Shown here one piece after another: positions 47,601-56,551 of a stretch of DNA of 64,000 nucleotides. Source of the stretch: Blakeslea trispora (Eukaryota > Mucoromycota > Mucoromycetes > Mucorales > Choanephoraceae); assembly GCA_025331445.1 (NCBI GenBank), contig JAIWNE010000005.1, positions 496,001 to 560,000 of the forward strand, in the 5' to 3' direction. The notes under the pieces were generated by a model. The model was not told the origin of the DNA. It saw nothing but the letters and a program-made list of their open reading frames with translations, and did not search any database. Positions within the stretch are counted from its first letter, which is position 1. Every line of letters starts with the position of its first letter. The translations under genes and the position numbers were made by a program.

Positions 47601-50187
47601 GTGTAATGAGAATGAGTTTGAAAAGCGTTACAAGGTGGATGTAATGACACAAGGCTTCAAGAAGGGTGCTCTTAACTATAATGTCCTCAAGAGTATTGAA
47701 GGTAGTGAACAGGCTCAATCTTATTTGGACCATGAATTTTATCAACTCTCTGAAGATCGTCAAAAGCTTCGTCATACTATTTTCAAGAGTGGTGATGATA
47801 AATGGCCATTACCTGTCAATCTGCAACGTCTCATCACTAACTCTCAGCAAGTTTTCCATTTGGACCCCCGTAAACCCTCTGACATTCATCCTCTGCAGAT
47901 TGTGGATGGTGTAAATGCGCTTGCTCAACGTCTTTTAGTAGTACGTGGTAGTGATAAGATCTCAAGCGAAACTCAAAGAAACGCCACCCTCTTGTTCCAA
48001 ATCATGCTTCGTTCCACCTTTGCTGTGAAGCGTGTGGTTGAAGAATTCCACTTGACCTCTCAAGCCTTCGAATGGATTTTGGGAGAAATTGAATCTCGCT
48101 TCTTGACTTCCATTGTTGCTCCTGGTGAAATGGTGGGTACGATTGCTGCTCAATCCATTGGTGAACCTGCTACACAAATGACATTGAACACTTTCCACTA
48201 TGCTGGTGTGTCCAGTAAGAACGTCACATTGGGTGTACCTCGTTTGAAGGAAATCATTAACGTAGCCAAGAACATCAAGACACCTCGTCTTGAAGTCTGG
48301 CTTGATGCTGAGCGATCTCGTAACATTGAATTGGCCAAGGAAGTACAAGTCAATTTGGAACATACCACATTGCAAAAGGTCACTTCAGTTACTGAAATTT
48401 ACTATGATCCTGACCCACGCAACACAGTCATTGAAGAAGATGTGGACTTTGTGGATACTTACTACCAATTGGAAGATGATAACTCTGCCTTTGTCACTCG
48501 TGTCTCACCTTGGTTGCTTCGTATCGAATTGAACCGTGGTATGATGATTGACAAGCGTCTCAACATTACTGAGGTTGTTCAAAAGATTTCTGAAGAATTC
48601 CGTAACGATCTCCATGTGATTGGTAGTGATGAAAACTCTGAAAAGTTGATTGTCCGTTGTCGTGTCATGATGGACGAACATGAAGACAAAGATATGGAAG
48701 ATGAAGAAGGCCGTACTGAAGAAGACACTTTCCTTCGCAAGTTGGAAGCCAGTATGTTGGGCTCTATTAATCTTCGTGGTATACCCGGTATTAAGAAGGT
48801 TTACATTGTTGAACGTAAGAATACCACCTTGAGCGAAAAGGGCGTTTTTGAAACAACGACCGAATGGGGTCTTGATACAGATGGTATCAACCTTCAACAA
48901 GTCATGTGCCAACATGGTGTGGACGAAACTCGTACCTACTCTAACAATACAGTTGAAATTATGGAGGTACTTGGTATTGAAGCCACACGTAAGGCTCTCT
49001 TGAAAGAACTGCGTAATGTCATTGAATTTGATGGTTCTTATGTCAACTACCGTCACTTGGCTTTGCTTTGTGATGTTATGACCAACCGTGGCCATCTAAT
49101 GGCCATCACACGTCATGGTATCAACAGAGCTGAAACAGGTGCTTTGATGCGTTGTTCCTTTGAAGAAACTGTTGAAATCTTGATGGAAGCTGCTGCTGTA
49201 GGTGAATTGGACGATTGTCGTGGTGTTGCAGAAAATATCATGTTGGGCCAGATGGCTCCCTTGGGTACCGGTGAATTTGATGTGATGTTGGATGAAGAGA
49301 TGCTTCAGAGTGTACCTCAAGATCATCGACAAAACTTACAGATGGGCATGGCTGGCGATACAGCTGGATTTGCTACACCTGGTCCTGGCTACATGACACC
49401 TAATATGGCCACACCTTATGATACACGTTCTCCTGATTGGGTTGACTTTTCTCAACCTTCTTCACCCTCTGAGCCCATGTTCTCTCCTATGGGTAACTCA
49501 GGTGCTGGCGGTTCATTGGCTAGTCCTTGGCGTGGTGATCTTAGTCCTTATGCTCAGAGTCCTGGTTACTCTCCTACCTCACCAGGTTATTCACCTTCCA
49601 GTCCCTCTTATGCAGCCTCTCCTGGCTACTCACCTGCATCGCCTAACTATTCTCCTACATCTCCCAGCTATAGTCCTACCAGTCCTAGTTACTCACCTAC
49701 CAGTCCTAGCTACAGCCCTACATCTCCAAGCTACAGTCCCACTAGTCCTAGCTATAGCCCCACAAGTCCTAGCTATAGCCCCACAAGTCCTAGCTATAGC
49801 CCAACTTCTCCAAGCTACAGTCCTACATCTCCAAGTTATAGTCCTACTAGCCCAAGCTACAGCCCCACAAGTCCTAGCTACAGTCCTACTAGTCCTAGTT
49901 ACTCACCCACCAGCCCTAGTTACAGCCCGACTAGTCCTAGCTACAGTCCTACATCCCCAAGCTACAGCCCCACAAGTCCTAGCTACAGTCCTACTAGCCC
50001 TAGTTATAGCCCTACATCTCCAAGCTACAGTCCTACTAGCCCTAGTTATAGCCCAACTTCTCCAAGCTACAGCCCGACTAGTCCTAGCTACAGTCCTACT
50101 AGCCCAAGCTACAGTCCTACTAGTCCCAGCTATAGCCCAACCTCACCCTCTTATGGCTCAAGTAACAACAAAAACAACAGAAACTAA
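44642..50187 (+). CDS. RPB1: RNA polymerase II largest subunit
   Basis: Five exons (44642-44728, 44809-45007, 45066-45136, 45197-45445, 45505-50187) give 1,762 aa. The zinc-binding clamp start ([22 protein letters not shown]) is followed by the RPB1 active-site loop [16 protein letters not shown] with its three magnesium-binding Asp. Next are the bridge-helix region ([28 protein letters not shown]) and the trigger loop ([16 protein letters not shown]). The C-terminal domain has a few degenerate heptads and then consensus heptads. The tail after the repeats is [11 protein letters not shown]. The four introns are all in the first 860 bp. This is the catalytic subunit for mRNA synthesis. Confidence 0.98.
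49648..50151 (+). repeat. RPB1 C-terminal domain: 24 consecutive consensus heptads
   Basis: 504 bp equal exactly 24 units of seven codons, each encoding YSPTSPS. They are preceded from about 49,567 by degenerate units ([27 protein letters not shown]). Codons vary between units (TAC/TAT, AGC/TCT/AGT), so the perfection is at protein level rather than from a recent DNA amplification. This is the phosphorylated platform for capping, splicing and 3' processing factors. Confidence 0.95.
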
Positions 50188-50436
50188 GTTTTCTGACAAC
50201 ACTTTTTTCTTCCTCTCTTATTATATATTTGATTAAAATCTGCTTCATTTTTTTTTCTTTTTTTTTTTTCTTCTTCTAAAAAAAGACAAAATAAAACAAC
50301 TGTATTCGTTCATTATCTTAAGCTTGTATGGGTTTGTGAAGGTTGGGGGAGGCAAAATAACACACATATATTTTCATGAGCTATTTAGTTTTTTTTTTTC
50401 TCTCTCTCTCTTTCTTCTTGATTTTTTGACATATCA

Positions 50437-52200
50437 ATGACACAATGGCATACTATTCCACAAGAAATATTGTCCATTATGCTTGCCTTTATGGATACAC
50501 GTGATATGATGCAATGTCAGCGTGTATGCCGCAACTGGGCTACTATAAGTCAATCAAAAGCATATACTGATGTGACTATTGACTATCACAATGAGATGAG
50601 TGGCTTTCTTAAAATAAACAAGTCATTAGGAAAACGAGTGAAGCGGTTGCATATAAGAAATGAAAGTTTCCATGTTGTTCGAGCCAAAGGTGTGATCAAG
50701 ACATGCTTGATTCAATTCAGCTCGATCTTTTCACCTTTTATTGACATCTCATCACTACCTGCGACATGTCCCAATCTAGAACTACTTGAGTTTGATCAGC
50801 CCGAAAGTGAGTATTGGGAGTGGATACATACCAATTGTTGCCTAGGCTACTGGAAGCATCTGAACCGGTTACCGTGTCCAACTGTAGAGAACACGAAAGC
50901 AGGTGAACACTATTCAAAGACGATCCACCTTCTCAGCAGAAACATGAAGGAGATCAATATGTTTGTCTATGGCACTCTCACAAGTACTTCTCAAGCACTG
51001 ATGACAGATGACTTTGAGCAGCTAGAGACTCTTCAGTTGGGCGATCTACATCCTTTCCCTGTTCACATAGATTCGTTGATCAACAAATTTCCTCGGCTCA
51101 AAAGGATCTTGATCCGTTCCGAATACAAGGACATGGGATCTTATTTTGATAGCCAAGATGTGAAGCCTAATCTGACTGTAAATGAGTTTGGTCTGATCGG
51201 CACCACCTTGTCTGTCCATGTCCTGTTCTATATAATGAAAAAATTCCCTCATCTGAAGAGGCTACATCATGCACCCCTTAGTGAGCCAGTCGAGATCTCT
51301 CAAAGTCCAGCTGTCCTTGAAGCCTTCGCAGACTATGTTCAACAGCTAGACTCTTGTCGGATGGAACTACTCTCTTTTGAAACGACCGAGTTCATCCCTG
51401 TCATGGCTGATAAGCTTTCAGACCGACACTATTGCTTTGAACTTTCTGCCCGATATTATGGGTTGGGTCAAATCTATTTCAATACTTCCAAAGTAAGGAT
51501 CGAAAAGAGACTGCAAAAGAAAGAGCAAGAGGTTGTGTTGCAAGTGCTGAATAAGGGGCAAGTATTCCCATTCAGGGATTTGGCTAGACTCAATGGGCAC
51601 CTTACCTGTCTAAAATTCAATCATCAGACTGAGTTCCCTTCTCATTTTGTAAACAGAGTTACCGAAGGGGATTGTTTTCATCGACACTCTCTAGAAGATA
51701 TCACATCGACCTGTCCAAGATTAAGAGAGCTTTATCTCAATCGATTTTATCTGATTGACTGTCATTTGAATGAACCCTCCCATTCGATTCGCCAGCTACA
51801 TCTACAGCGATGCCATTATCTTCCTCAAGCTCTCTTTCAGCTCTCTCAAGGTCTACCTCAACTTGAGCTCATACAGTTCGCACCGCTTTTGGTACTCGAT
51901 CCTGTGACACTGATGCCTCTTTCAGAAGATCCTGATCATGTTGATATCAAGATGCCCTTCACGTCTCTCTCTAGGCTGGTACTGGATGATATTCGGTTTC
52001 CACGAAGACGAAAGTCAATCTATCTAAAACTGGTCACGCATCATATTCAATATTATCAAATCCGTGATCAACAAATGACAACAATACCATCTATAGACTA
52101 TCAACAGGCTATGAAAAAGTCCTCCCATTTCAGTTTGTGTGTTCAACTCAAACAGCTTGAATCCATTCAGATGCTGGGTCAAACCTTTGCAATTGTGTAA
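50437..52200 (+). CDS. F-box protein with leucine-rich-repeat-like region
   Basis: Single exon, 587 aa. The N-terminal ~45 residues are an F-box (WHTIPQEILSIMLAFMDTRDMMQCQRVCRNWATIS). The rest contains irregular leucine-rich units (CPNLELLEFDQPE, FEQLETLQLGDLHP, FPRLKRILIRSE, CPRLRELYLNRFYLID, IRQLHLQRCHYLP), as in substrate receptors of SCF ubiquitin ligases. Its substrate is unknown. It is intronless and follows RPB1 on the same strand after about 250 bp. A short open frame on the opposite strand is only its shadow. Confidence 0.85.
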   Translation: MTQWHTIPQEILSIMLAFMDTRDMMQCQRVCRNWATISQSKAYTDVTIDYHNEMSGFLKINKSLGKRVKRLHIRNESFHVVRAKGVIKTCLIQFSSIFSPFIDISSLPATCPNLELLEFDQPESEYWEWIHTNCCLGYWKHLNRLPCPTVENTKAGEHYSKTIHLLSRNMKEINMFVYGTLTSTSQALMTDDFEQLETLQLGDLHPFPVHIDSLINKFPRLKRILIRSEYKDMGSYFDSQDVKPNLTVNEFGLIGTTLSVHVLFYIMKKFPHLKRLHHAPLSEPVEISQSPAVLEAFADYVQQLDSCRMELLSFETTEFIPVMADKLSDRHYCFELSARYYGLGQIYFNTSKVRIEKRLQKKEQEVVLQVLNKGQVFPFRDLARLNGHLTCLKFNHQTEFPSHFVNRVTEGDCFHRHSLEDITSTCPRLRELYLNRFYLIDCHLNEPSHSIRQLHLQRCHYLPQALFQLSQGLPQLELIQFAPLLVLDPVTLMPLSEDPDHVDIKMPFTSLSRLVLDDIRFPRRRKSIYLKLVTHHIQYYQIRDQQMTTIPSIDYQQAMKKSSHFSLCVQLKQLESIQMLGQTFAIV

Positions 52201-52201
52201 A

Positions 52202-52222
52202 ATGTGCCACTCATTGGCACAT
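52202..52222 (+). terminator. Hairpin immediately after the F-box stop codon
   Basis: ATGTGCCA-CTCAT-TGGCACAT: a perfect 8-bp stem with a 5-nt loop starting two bases after the stop triplet. It would form in the 3' UTR. Whether it acts in 3' end formation or mRNA stability cannot be told; it is not followed by a T-run. Confidence 0.35.
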
Positions 52223-52879
52223 CAACTGAAATTGATCTAGAGCATCGAAAAAAAAACCAGCTTGGAAAGCATTGATTGAAAGCATTTTGAGCAAAAATCA
52301 AAAAGGGGGTTGATACTCCAAATGCTTCCAAATCATTATGTCTGTAAGCTTCTTCTTTCTTTCTTTTTTAGTTCAGCAGTCAGTCAAATTGGTAGTAGAA
52401 TAGATGCTAAGCCTTTTACTAAATGCTAATCAAAGCATCGTTATCTTTTTTGTTTTACTGTTACTTTAATCATAGTTGAATAAAGGCGAATACTGAACTT
52501 TGTACCATCCTTTTCTAACTTGTTATACATTTGAGAGAAGGGCTCTTATACGGATCCACAGTGCAAAACCATAGATAAAGCGTCTTTGGTTTATATCTAC
52601 TACTCATAGATTTTTATCAAACAAAGGTTTAAACCAAAAAGAAACTATTGTATTTGATGGATAATCGTTTTTTGACCAGTTCAGTTTTCCTGATATAGAC
52701 GTAAGCAGAATGCATACAATTTCAATACTAAAAGTGCATAGTTTTCTATCTAATGTCTCCAGGATGAATCAATATCAGCTGTTAGTTGTATATAGTCAAG
52801 CAAAGCAGAAGCAAATCAGAAAATTGTATGAAAGATCCAATCATTTTCACTATTGAAATCCTGGATTTTACCATATTGA

Positions 52880-53065
52880 CCTTTCTTGTTACCTGTGTTG
52901 CCCATCTAGTCCATGACATATCTTTGTGTGTCGTATCCCTCTTTTTGATGGCCTTCCTTCTGGCATATAATGCACGGCTGGTGGGGGGTGTAAAAGCCTC
53001 TCACTATCTGGCAAGTTTTGTGAACGTGCAGTCCGATGAAATAAAAGATTCCATCAAGGTCAGCA
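52880..53065 (-). pseudogene. Gag-like fragment with a damaged CCHC zinc knuckle
   Basis: Minus-strand frame reading DLDGIFYFIGLHVHKTC, then RGFYTPHQPCIICQKEGHQKEGY before a stop. The motif has C-X2-C-X4-H-X4 followed by Tyr where a retroelement zinc knuckle has Cys. The surrounding residues fit a Gag or LINE ORF1 knuckle. The opposite-strand open frame at 52,786-53,070 is its shadow. Which retroelement it comes from is not clear. Confidence 0.4.
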
Positions 53066-53220
53066 TGTGAGATGAAAACCCTTTTACTTGTTGTGTAATC
53101 AATACTTTTTAGTTAATTGAACCTTTCTTTCTTTTTTATACTACATAAACTGACCTGTCTAGATGATAAAATTGTAAAAAAAAAAAAAATGGAACTGAAA
53201 ATACACTTTTATTAGTTGCC

Positions 53221-53457
53221 TAAGGATCAATTGAGCCACATTTGGCAGTATGAATACTGACATTGTCTTCCACCAATATTGATACAGGATTGCTGTAAAG
53301 GAAACCCCTCGGCTCTCTTAACAGTATCTATAGCTCGAAATCTCTTGATTGTTATGTTTACTGTGGCGGACTTGTCTCCAAGTTCTTGCGCAATTTTGAC
53401 CTGTAATTGCTTGTTTTGCCACCGATCAATGATGATAGCTTCAAGCTTAATAGATCA
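53221..53457 (-). pseudogene. Tc1-like transposase, internally deleted
   Basis: The first part reads LEAIIIDRWQNKQLQVKIAQELG and SATVNITIKRFRA, a helix-turn-helix of the Tc1/IS630 kind. Within about ten codons the +1 frame switches to ILVEDNVSIHTAKCG, which is the second catalytic Asp block (usual form QDNAPIHTA). Some 100 residues that should separate the two are missing, so this is a deletion product. Confidence 0.6.
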
Positions 53458-54157
53458 ATAGGTAGTTTAGACATATTATAAGTTTTATTAAGAAAGAAAG
53501 AAAGGAAGATAGATAAGATGTTCCATGCATTCACCCTTGCTTTACAAAAAAAAAAAAAAAAAGAGTTCCTTGCTTTTTGATATCTGACTGCACATGAAAG
53601 AAATAAAGCCTTCTATTCAGATCGTTTCTTCATTTTTAGGTGGACGAAAGCTAAAGACATTTGAAGAGACAAAAATGTTGAAACCATATAAAGATCAAGT
53701 GAATTCTTGAGAGAAAATGAGTTGTAACAGAAAGCTCAATCTTTTTTTTTTCGAAATACTACAAACAGAAAACTCAAAAAGACTGAATAATTGTGTTCGC
53801 TAGACACTCTTCAGCATTTACTTGAAGAAAGTATATCACTTAAAAAGGGTTCTTTGTTATCAGGCATCTTTTCATTAGCGTGTAAATTTTCTTTTTTTTT
53901 CTGTGTCAAGGAAATGTGACAACCCAAGTGTTTTGTGACTGGTTCTCGCAAGAAATTAGAAGAAAGAGCGAGAAAAAAAATTTTTTTCAGATATTATCAA
54001 GCGGCTACTTAATCGATAAACTATAAAAAGCACTCCCCTGTTCAAATCAAATAAAACTTATTTCTTTCTTGTATTTAACAAAGAATAACAGTAAATGGTA
54101 AGTTGATTATTCTCGTTTTCTTTTTCTATAAAAAGAGAAAAAAGACGCGTCAAATGT

Positions 54158-54278
54158 AATGTGGGAAGATGAAAAACTTTTTATTGTCTTCATTCAATCT
54201 TATCGACCATGGTGAAACAACCCGCAGTGCTTCGCTGAGTGCTGTTGATACTTGCCAGTATAACTTCCTGACCACATT
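54158..54278 (+). ncRNA. Box C/D snoRNA candidate in intron 1
   Basis: A 7-bp terminal stem, AATGTGG (54,158) with CCACATT (54,272), encloses box C AAGATGA (54,166; one mismatch to RTGATGA) and box D CTGA (54,268). An internal CTGA near 54,235 may be box D'. In yeast, snR190 lies just upstream of U14, so this could be its counterpart; the guide target was not determined. Confidence 0.5.
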
Positions 54279-54434
54279 TAATTGACATGGCTTTTTTCTT
54301 TTTCTTTTTTATATTGTTATTTTACAAAATACTAATTATTGTTTCAGTTTCTGCTTAGGAAAATCTTTACTTGTTCTTTGTTCTCCAAGAAACAAAAAAA
54401 TTGAAAGAAGGTAACGTATCTCTTTTAATTCTTT

Positions 54435-54579
54435 GGTCCAGGTGATGATGAAATCCCGTGTTCGCAGTTTTCACTGGAAGAGACTTGTCGTGGTTAGTAT
54501 GGACTGCTTTTCTTCGGAATTGTCAGAACAGAAACCCCTCTCACTGTCGGCCAACACTTCCTTGGATGTCTGATGGACC
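54435..54579 (+). ncRNA. U14-like box C/D snoRNA in intron 2
   Basis: Terminal stem GGTCCA (54,435) with TGGACC (54,574); box C GTGATGA (54,442); box D CTGA (54,570). Ten bases after box C begins GTTCGCAGTTTTCAC, which contains the U14 domain A core TTCGCAGTTT followed by one base and CAC. This matches yeast U14 as I know it and is complementary to GTGAAACTGCGAA of 18S rRNA with a single bulge. Length of about 145 nt is slightly above usual U14. U14 is needed for 18S processing and methylation. Confidence 0.65.
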
Positions 54580-54770
54580 CCTTTTTTTGTTTCCATCTTG
54601 TATAATTGATGTACTGACAAAAAATTATATTTTTTTAGATGTCTTTGGTCCTCCATTCCGGATTTCTGATATCTCCTTTCTTTTTTTTTTGTTTTTAATA
54701 TATTTAATATTAAAATAATAAAAAAAAGTTTGAAAAGCGAGATCTTTTTTCTGTTTATTAAGTGTGTTTC

Positions 54771-54903
54771 TTGATTTCTTTCTAATGATGAATCTCAAAT
54801 TGCATATTCTGGCATCTCTAATATCAATATATTTCCGTCTACCTTATGGTAGACCGAGATATATAATGTATTCAACTTTATATTCTGAATGGAAAGAAAT
54901 CAA
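54771..54903 (+). ncRNA. Third box C/D-like structured RNA candidate
   Basis: A perfect 12-bp terminal stem, TTGATTTCTTTC (54,771) with GAAAGAAATCAA (54,892), encloses ATGATGA (box C, 54,785) and CTGA (box D, 54,885). In the middle GTCTACC-TTAT-GGTAGAC forms a perfect 7-bp hairpin flanked by ATATC/GATAT. Stem plus correctly placed boxes are unlikely by chance. It may lie in a further intron of the host gene (possible donor near 54,762, acceptor TTTTCTAG at 54,991) or be a separate gene. Confidence 0.5.
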
Positions 54904-55037
54904 GAAATAATTTTTTACTAAATAAAAAAAATCACGTTATTCTACGCGGAAACATCTTTTTGTCTTGTCTTGGAAAATTATGATTTTCTAGTGTGTTGTT
55001 TTTCTTTTGTCTTTTTCACTTCTTGTACTCTAACAAA

Positions 55038-55847
55038 ATGAATCTTAATTATTCAATCATCTTTAGAGCAGCGAATATTGTAGCAGCTGCATTCATGATT
55101 ATTGGTGGTGTTATGACATGCTTTGCAGGAGGTCGAAAGGCATTTTTGCTTATGTTCTAAACTGTATCACTCATGCTTTCAATAACAATTAGGTTTCCCA
55201 AATTTCATTCAAGGTATATTTGTCATGTAAGCTATCTTTATCGCTCTGATTAAAGAGAATCGTTCTAACCGTTTCTCATAACAAAGTTTACTTGGTATCA
55301 TGACAGCTTTGTTTGAATTCAGACTACCTGCCATCATTTCCCAATTTGCTTCTTTTATGTTTTCATTTATGGGCCGAGGTCTTTGTAAGTGAATGTGAGT
55401 CTCGAATGATATATTGCATTGATCATGACAATCTCTCTCTCTCTTTTTTATAGTTTATATTTTGTAAGCGATAAGACCCAAAGTGGCATCCAAATGAGAC
55501 TTTACTTATCTTTTTCTGTCTTAGCATTGGTTGTATCACTCTAAACTATGGTGCACTTGCTATTGCTTCAGGAGTTATTGTAAGACAAATGATGTATACT
55601 TTTTTTTTAATTCCGAATCAAATTAATCGCTGCAAGATAGGTGGCTGCCATTGGTATAGCCTATGTTGTTCTTCATTTCTTAAAGACAATTGAAGCACCT
55701 TCTAATATGCAAAAGAGGGCATTTGAAGATGCTGTAGGTTATTCTGCCCAGACAGATAGCTCAGATGCCCAACAGAGTACATTTGTAGGGCAGGGAAATA
55801 ATCCTACTTATCAACCTACAAACTATGCAAACCCTGGCACGGTTTAA
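55038..55847 (+). CDS. COPI-associated / TVP18-like Golgi membrane protein
   Basis: Six exons (55038-55131, 55193-55226, 55287-55384, 55454-55463, 55525-55579, 55641-55847) give 165 aa. Four hydrophobic segments: NIVAAAFMIIGGVMTCFAGG, FIQGIFVILLGIMTALFEF, MGRGLFYIFIGCITL and ASGVIVAAIGIAYVVLHF. The order and the RLPAIISQFASFMFSFMGRGLFYI block fit the COPI-associated protein family, small tetraspan proteins of Golgi and endosomes. Exon 4 is only 10 nt; it restores the Phe-Tyr-Ile-Phe sequence expected by the family. The first donor, GTCGAA, is weak but needed for frame. The tail is Gln/Asn/Ser-rich. Confidence 0.82.
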
Positions 55848-55914
55848 ATACATTTCCCTTCTTCTGTAGTCATCTGTTTTAATTGTATAAACAAAGTTTC
55901 TATTTTATTTTGTA

Positions 55915-56551
55915 TTAAAAAAGATCGGCATTGTCATCAGCACTGCCACCAAAAGTGCCCTTTCTAATATGTTCACGTTGTTTTCTTAGCCAATCTCTAT
56001 AGCCTTGAACAGAATTGACTTTCTCGCCATAATAATCGGGAATAGGGCTACGGATTGAGTTTAAGCGAGCAGGAGCACGGTTTTTCTTGATATGTTCATA
56101 ATACACTTTATCACGCACATCCATGACTTTGAGATATTTGCGATTAAACAGCTTGAAAAAGACATTGCCCACACTAGGACTCATCAAGAAACCAGCAAAA
56201 CCCTAAAATGACTCTTTGTTAGATAGTTGTCAAATTGATAAATTTCAGATAGACACTTACTGCAAGACCTGTACAGGCGACAGCACCCATCAAGGGATCC
56301 AAGCCCAAAATCTTGGTGTAAGGGTCGACTTCCATTTGAGCAAAGTAACTGAATGCACCAACCAAAGGGATGCTTGTGCTGGGTAAATAAGCGGCAACTT
56401 CATATGCACGTCTCTTTTTTCGAAGCTTAAAGTAATCGTTCCATGTAGGAAGTAAGTCTTCTCCTTGAACAGAGGCTCTACTGGCTAAGCGAACTTGTGT
56501 TGCCAAGAAAGGTTGCTTTAATAATTGAGTCTTAAGTGGTGACAAGACCAT
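55915..56551 (-). CDS. PAM17: Mitochondrial import motor subunit Pam17
   Basis: Two exons (56261-56551, 55915-56202) give 192 aa. The N-terminal ~30 residues form a presequence without acids (LSPLKTQLLKQPFLATQVRLASRAS). The Pam17 domain has TWNDYFKLRKKRRAYEVAAYLPSTSIPLVGAFSYFA, two membrane segments (the second around GLAGFAGFLMSPSVGNVFFKLFNR) and PDYYGEKVNSVQGYRDWLRKQR. Pam17 sits in the inner membrane at the TIM23 complex and organises the presequence motor. Converges with the COPI-associated gene; stops are 67 bp apart. Confidence 0.93.

Larger units (their letters stand above)
52223..54020. other. Intergenic region with transposon fragments
   Basis: No intact gene. Contains a gag-like zinc-knuckle fragment (about 52,880-53,065, minus), a Tc1-like transposase deletion product (53,221-53,457, minus), an interrupted inverted repeat TTTGGTTTA...TAAACCAAA (about 52,580-52,640) and long A-runs at 53,175 and 53,545. 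Confidence 0.55.
54022..54760 (+). ncRNA. Putative spliced snoRNA host gene
   Basis: TATA box TATAAAAAG at 54,022-54,030, then exon 1 ending at 54,097. Intron 1 (54,098-54,347; GTAAGT donor, TACTAAT branch point, TTTCAG acceptor) holds a box C/D candidate. Exon 2 (54,348-54,410) has no useful coding frame. Intron 2 (54,411-54,638; GTAACG donor, TACTGAC branch point, TTTTAG acceptor) holds a U14-like box C/D RNA. Exon 3 starts at 54,639; its end is not defined and 54,760 is a working limit before a third candidate RNA. Short exons without a shared frame around snoRNA-bearing introns are the hallmark of a non-coding host gene. Inferred from sequence alone. Confidence 0.6.

Noticed and set aside
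49418..50236. 272-codon open frame overlapping the RPB1 C-terminal domain in another frame
   Set aside because: It is a by-product of the heptad repeat, whose period keeps all frames free of stops; composition is Leu/Val/Thr/His repeats.
52786..53070. 94-codon plus-strand open frame with membrane-like segments
   Set aside because: Starts at a non-ATG codon and mirrors the gag-like zinc-knuckle frame on the minus strand.
54440..54560. Short open frame beginning MMKSRVRSFHWKRL, thought to resemble ribosomal protein L39
   Set aside because: Similarity is limited to a few basic residues; the same bases are better explained as the U14-like snoRNA.
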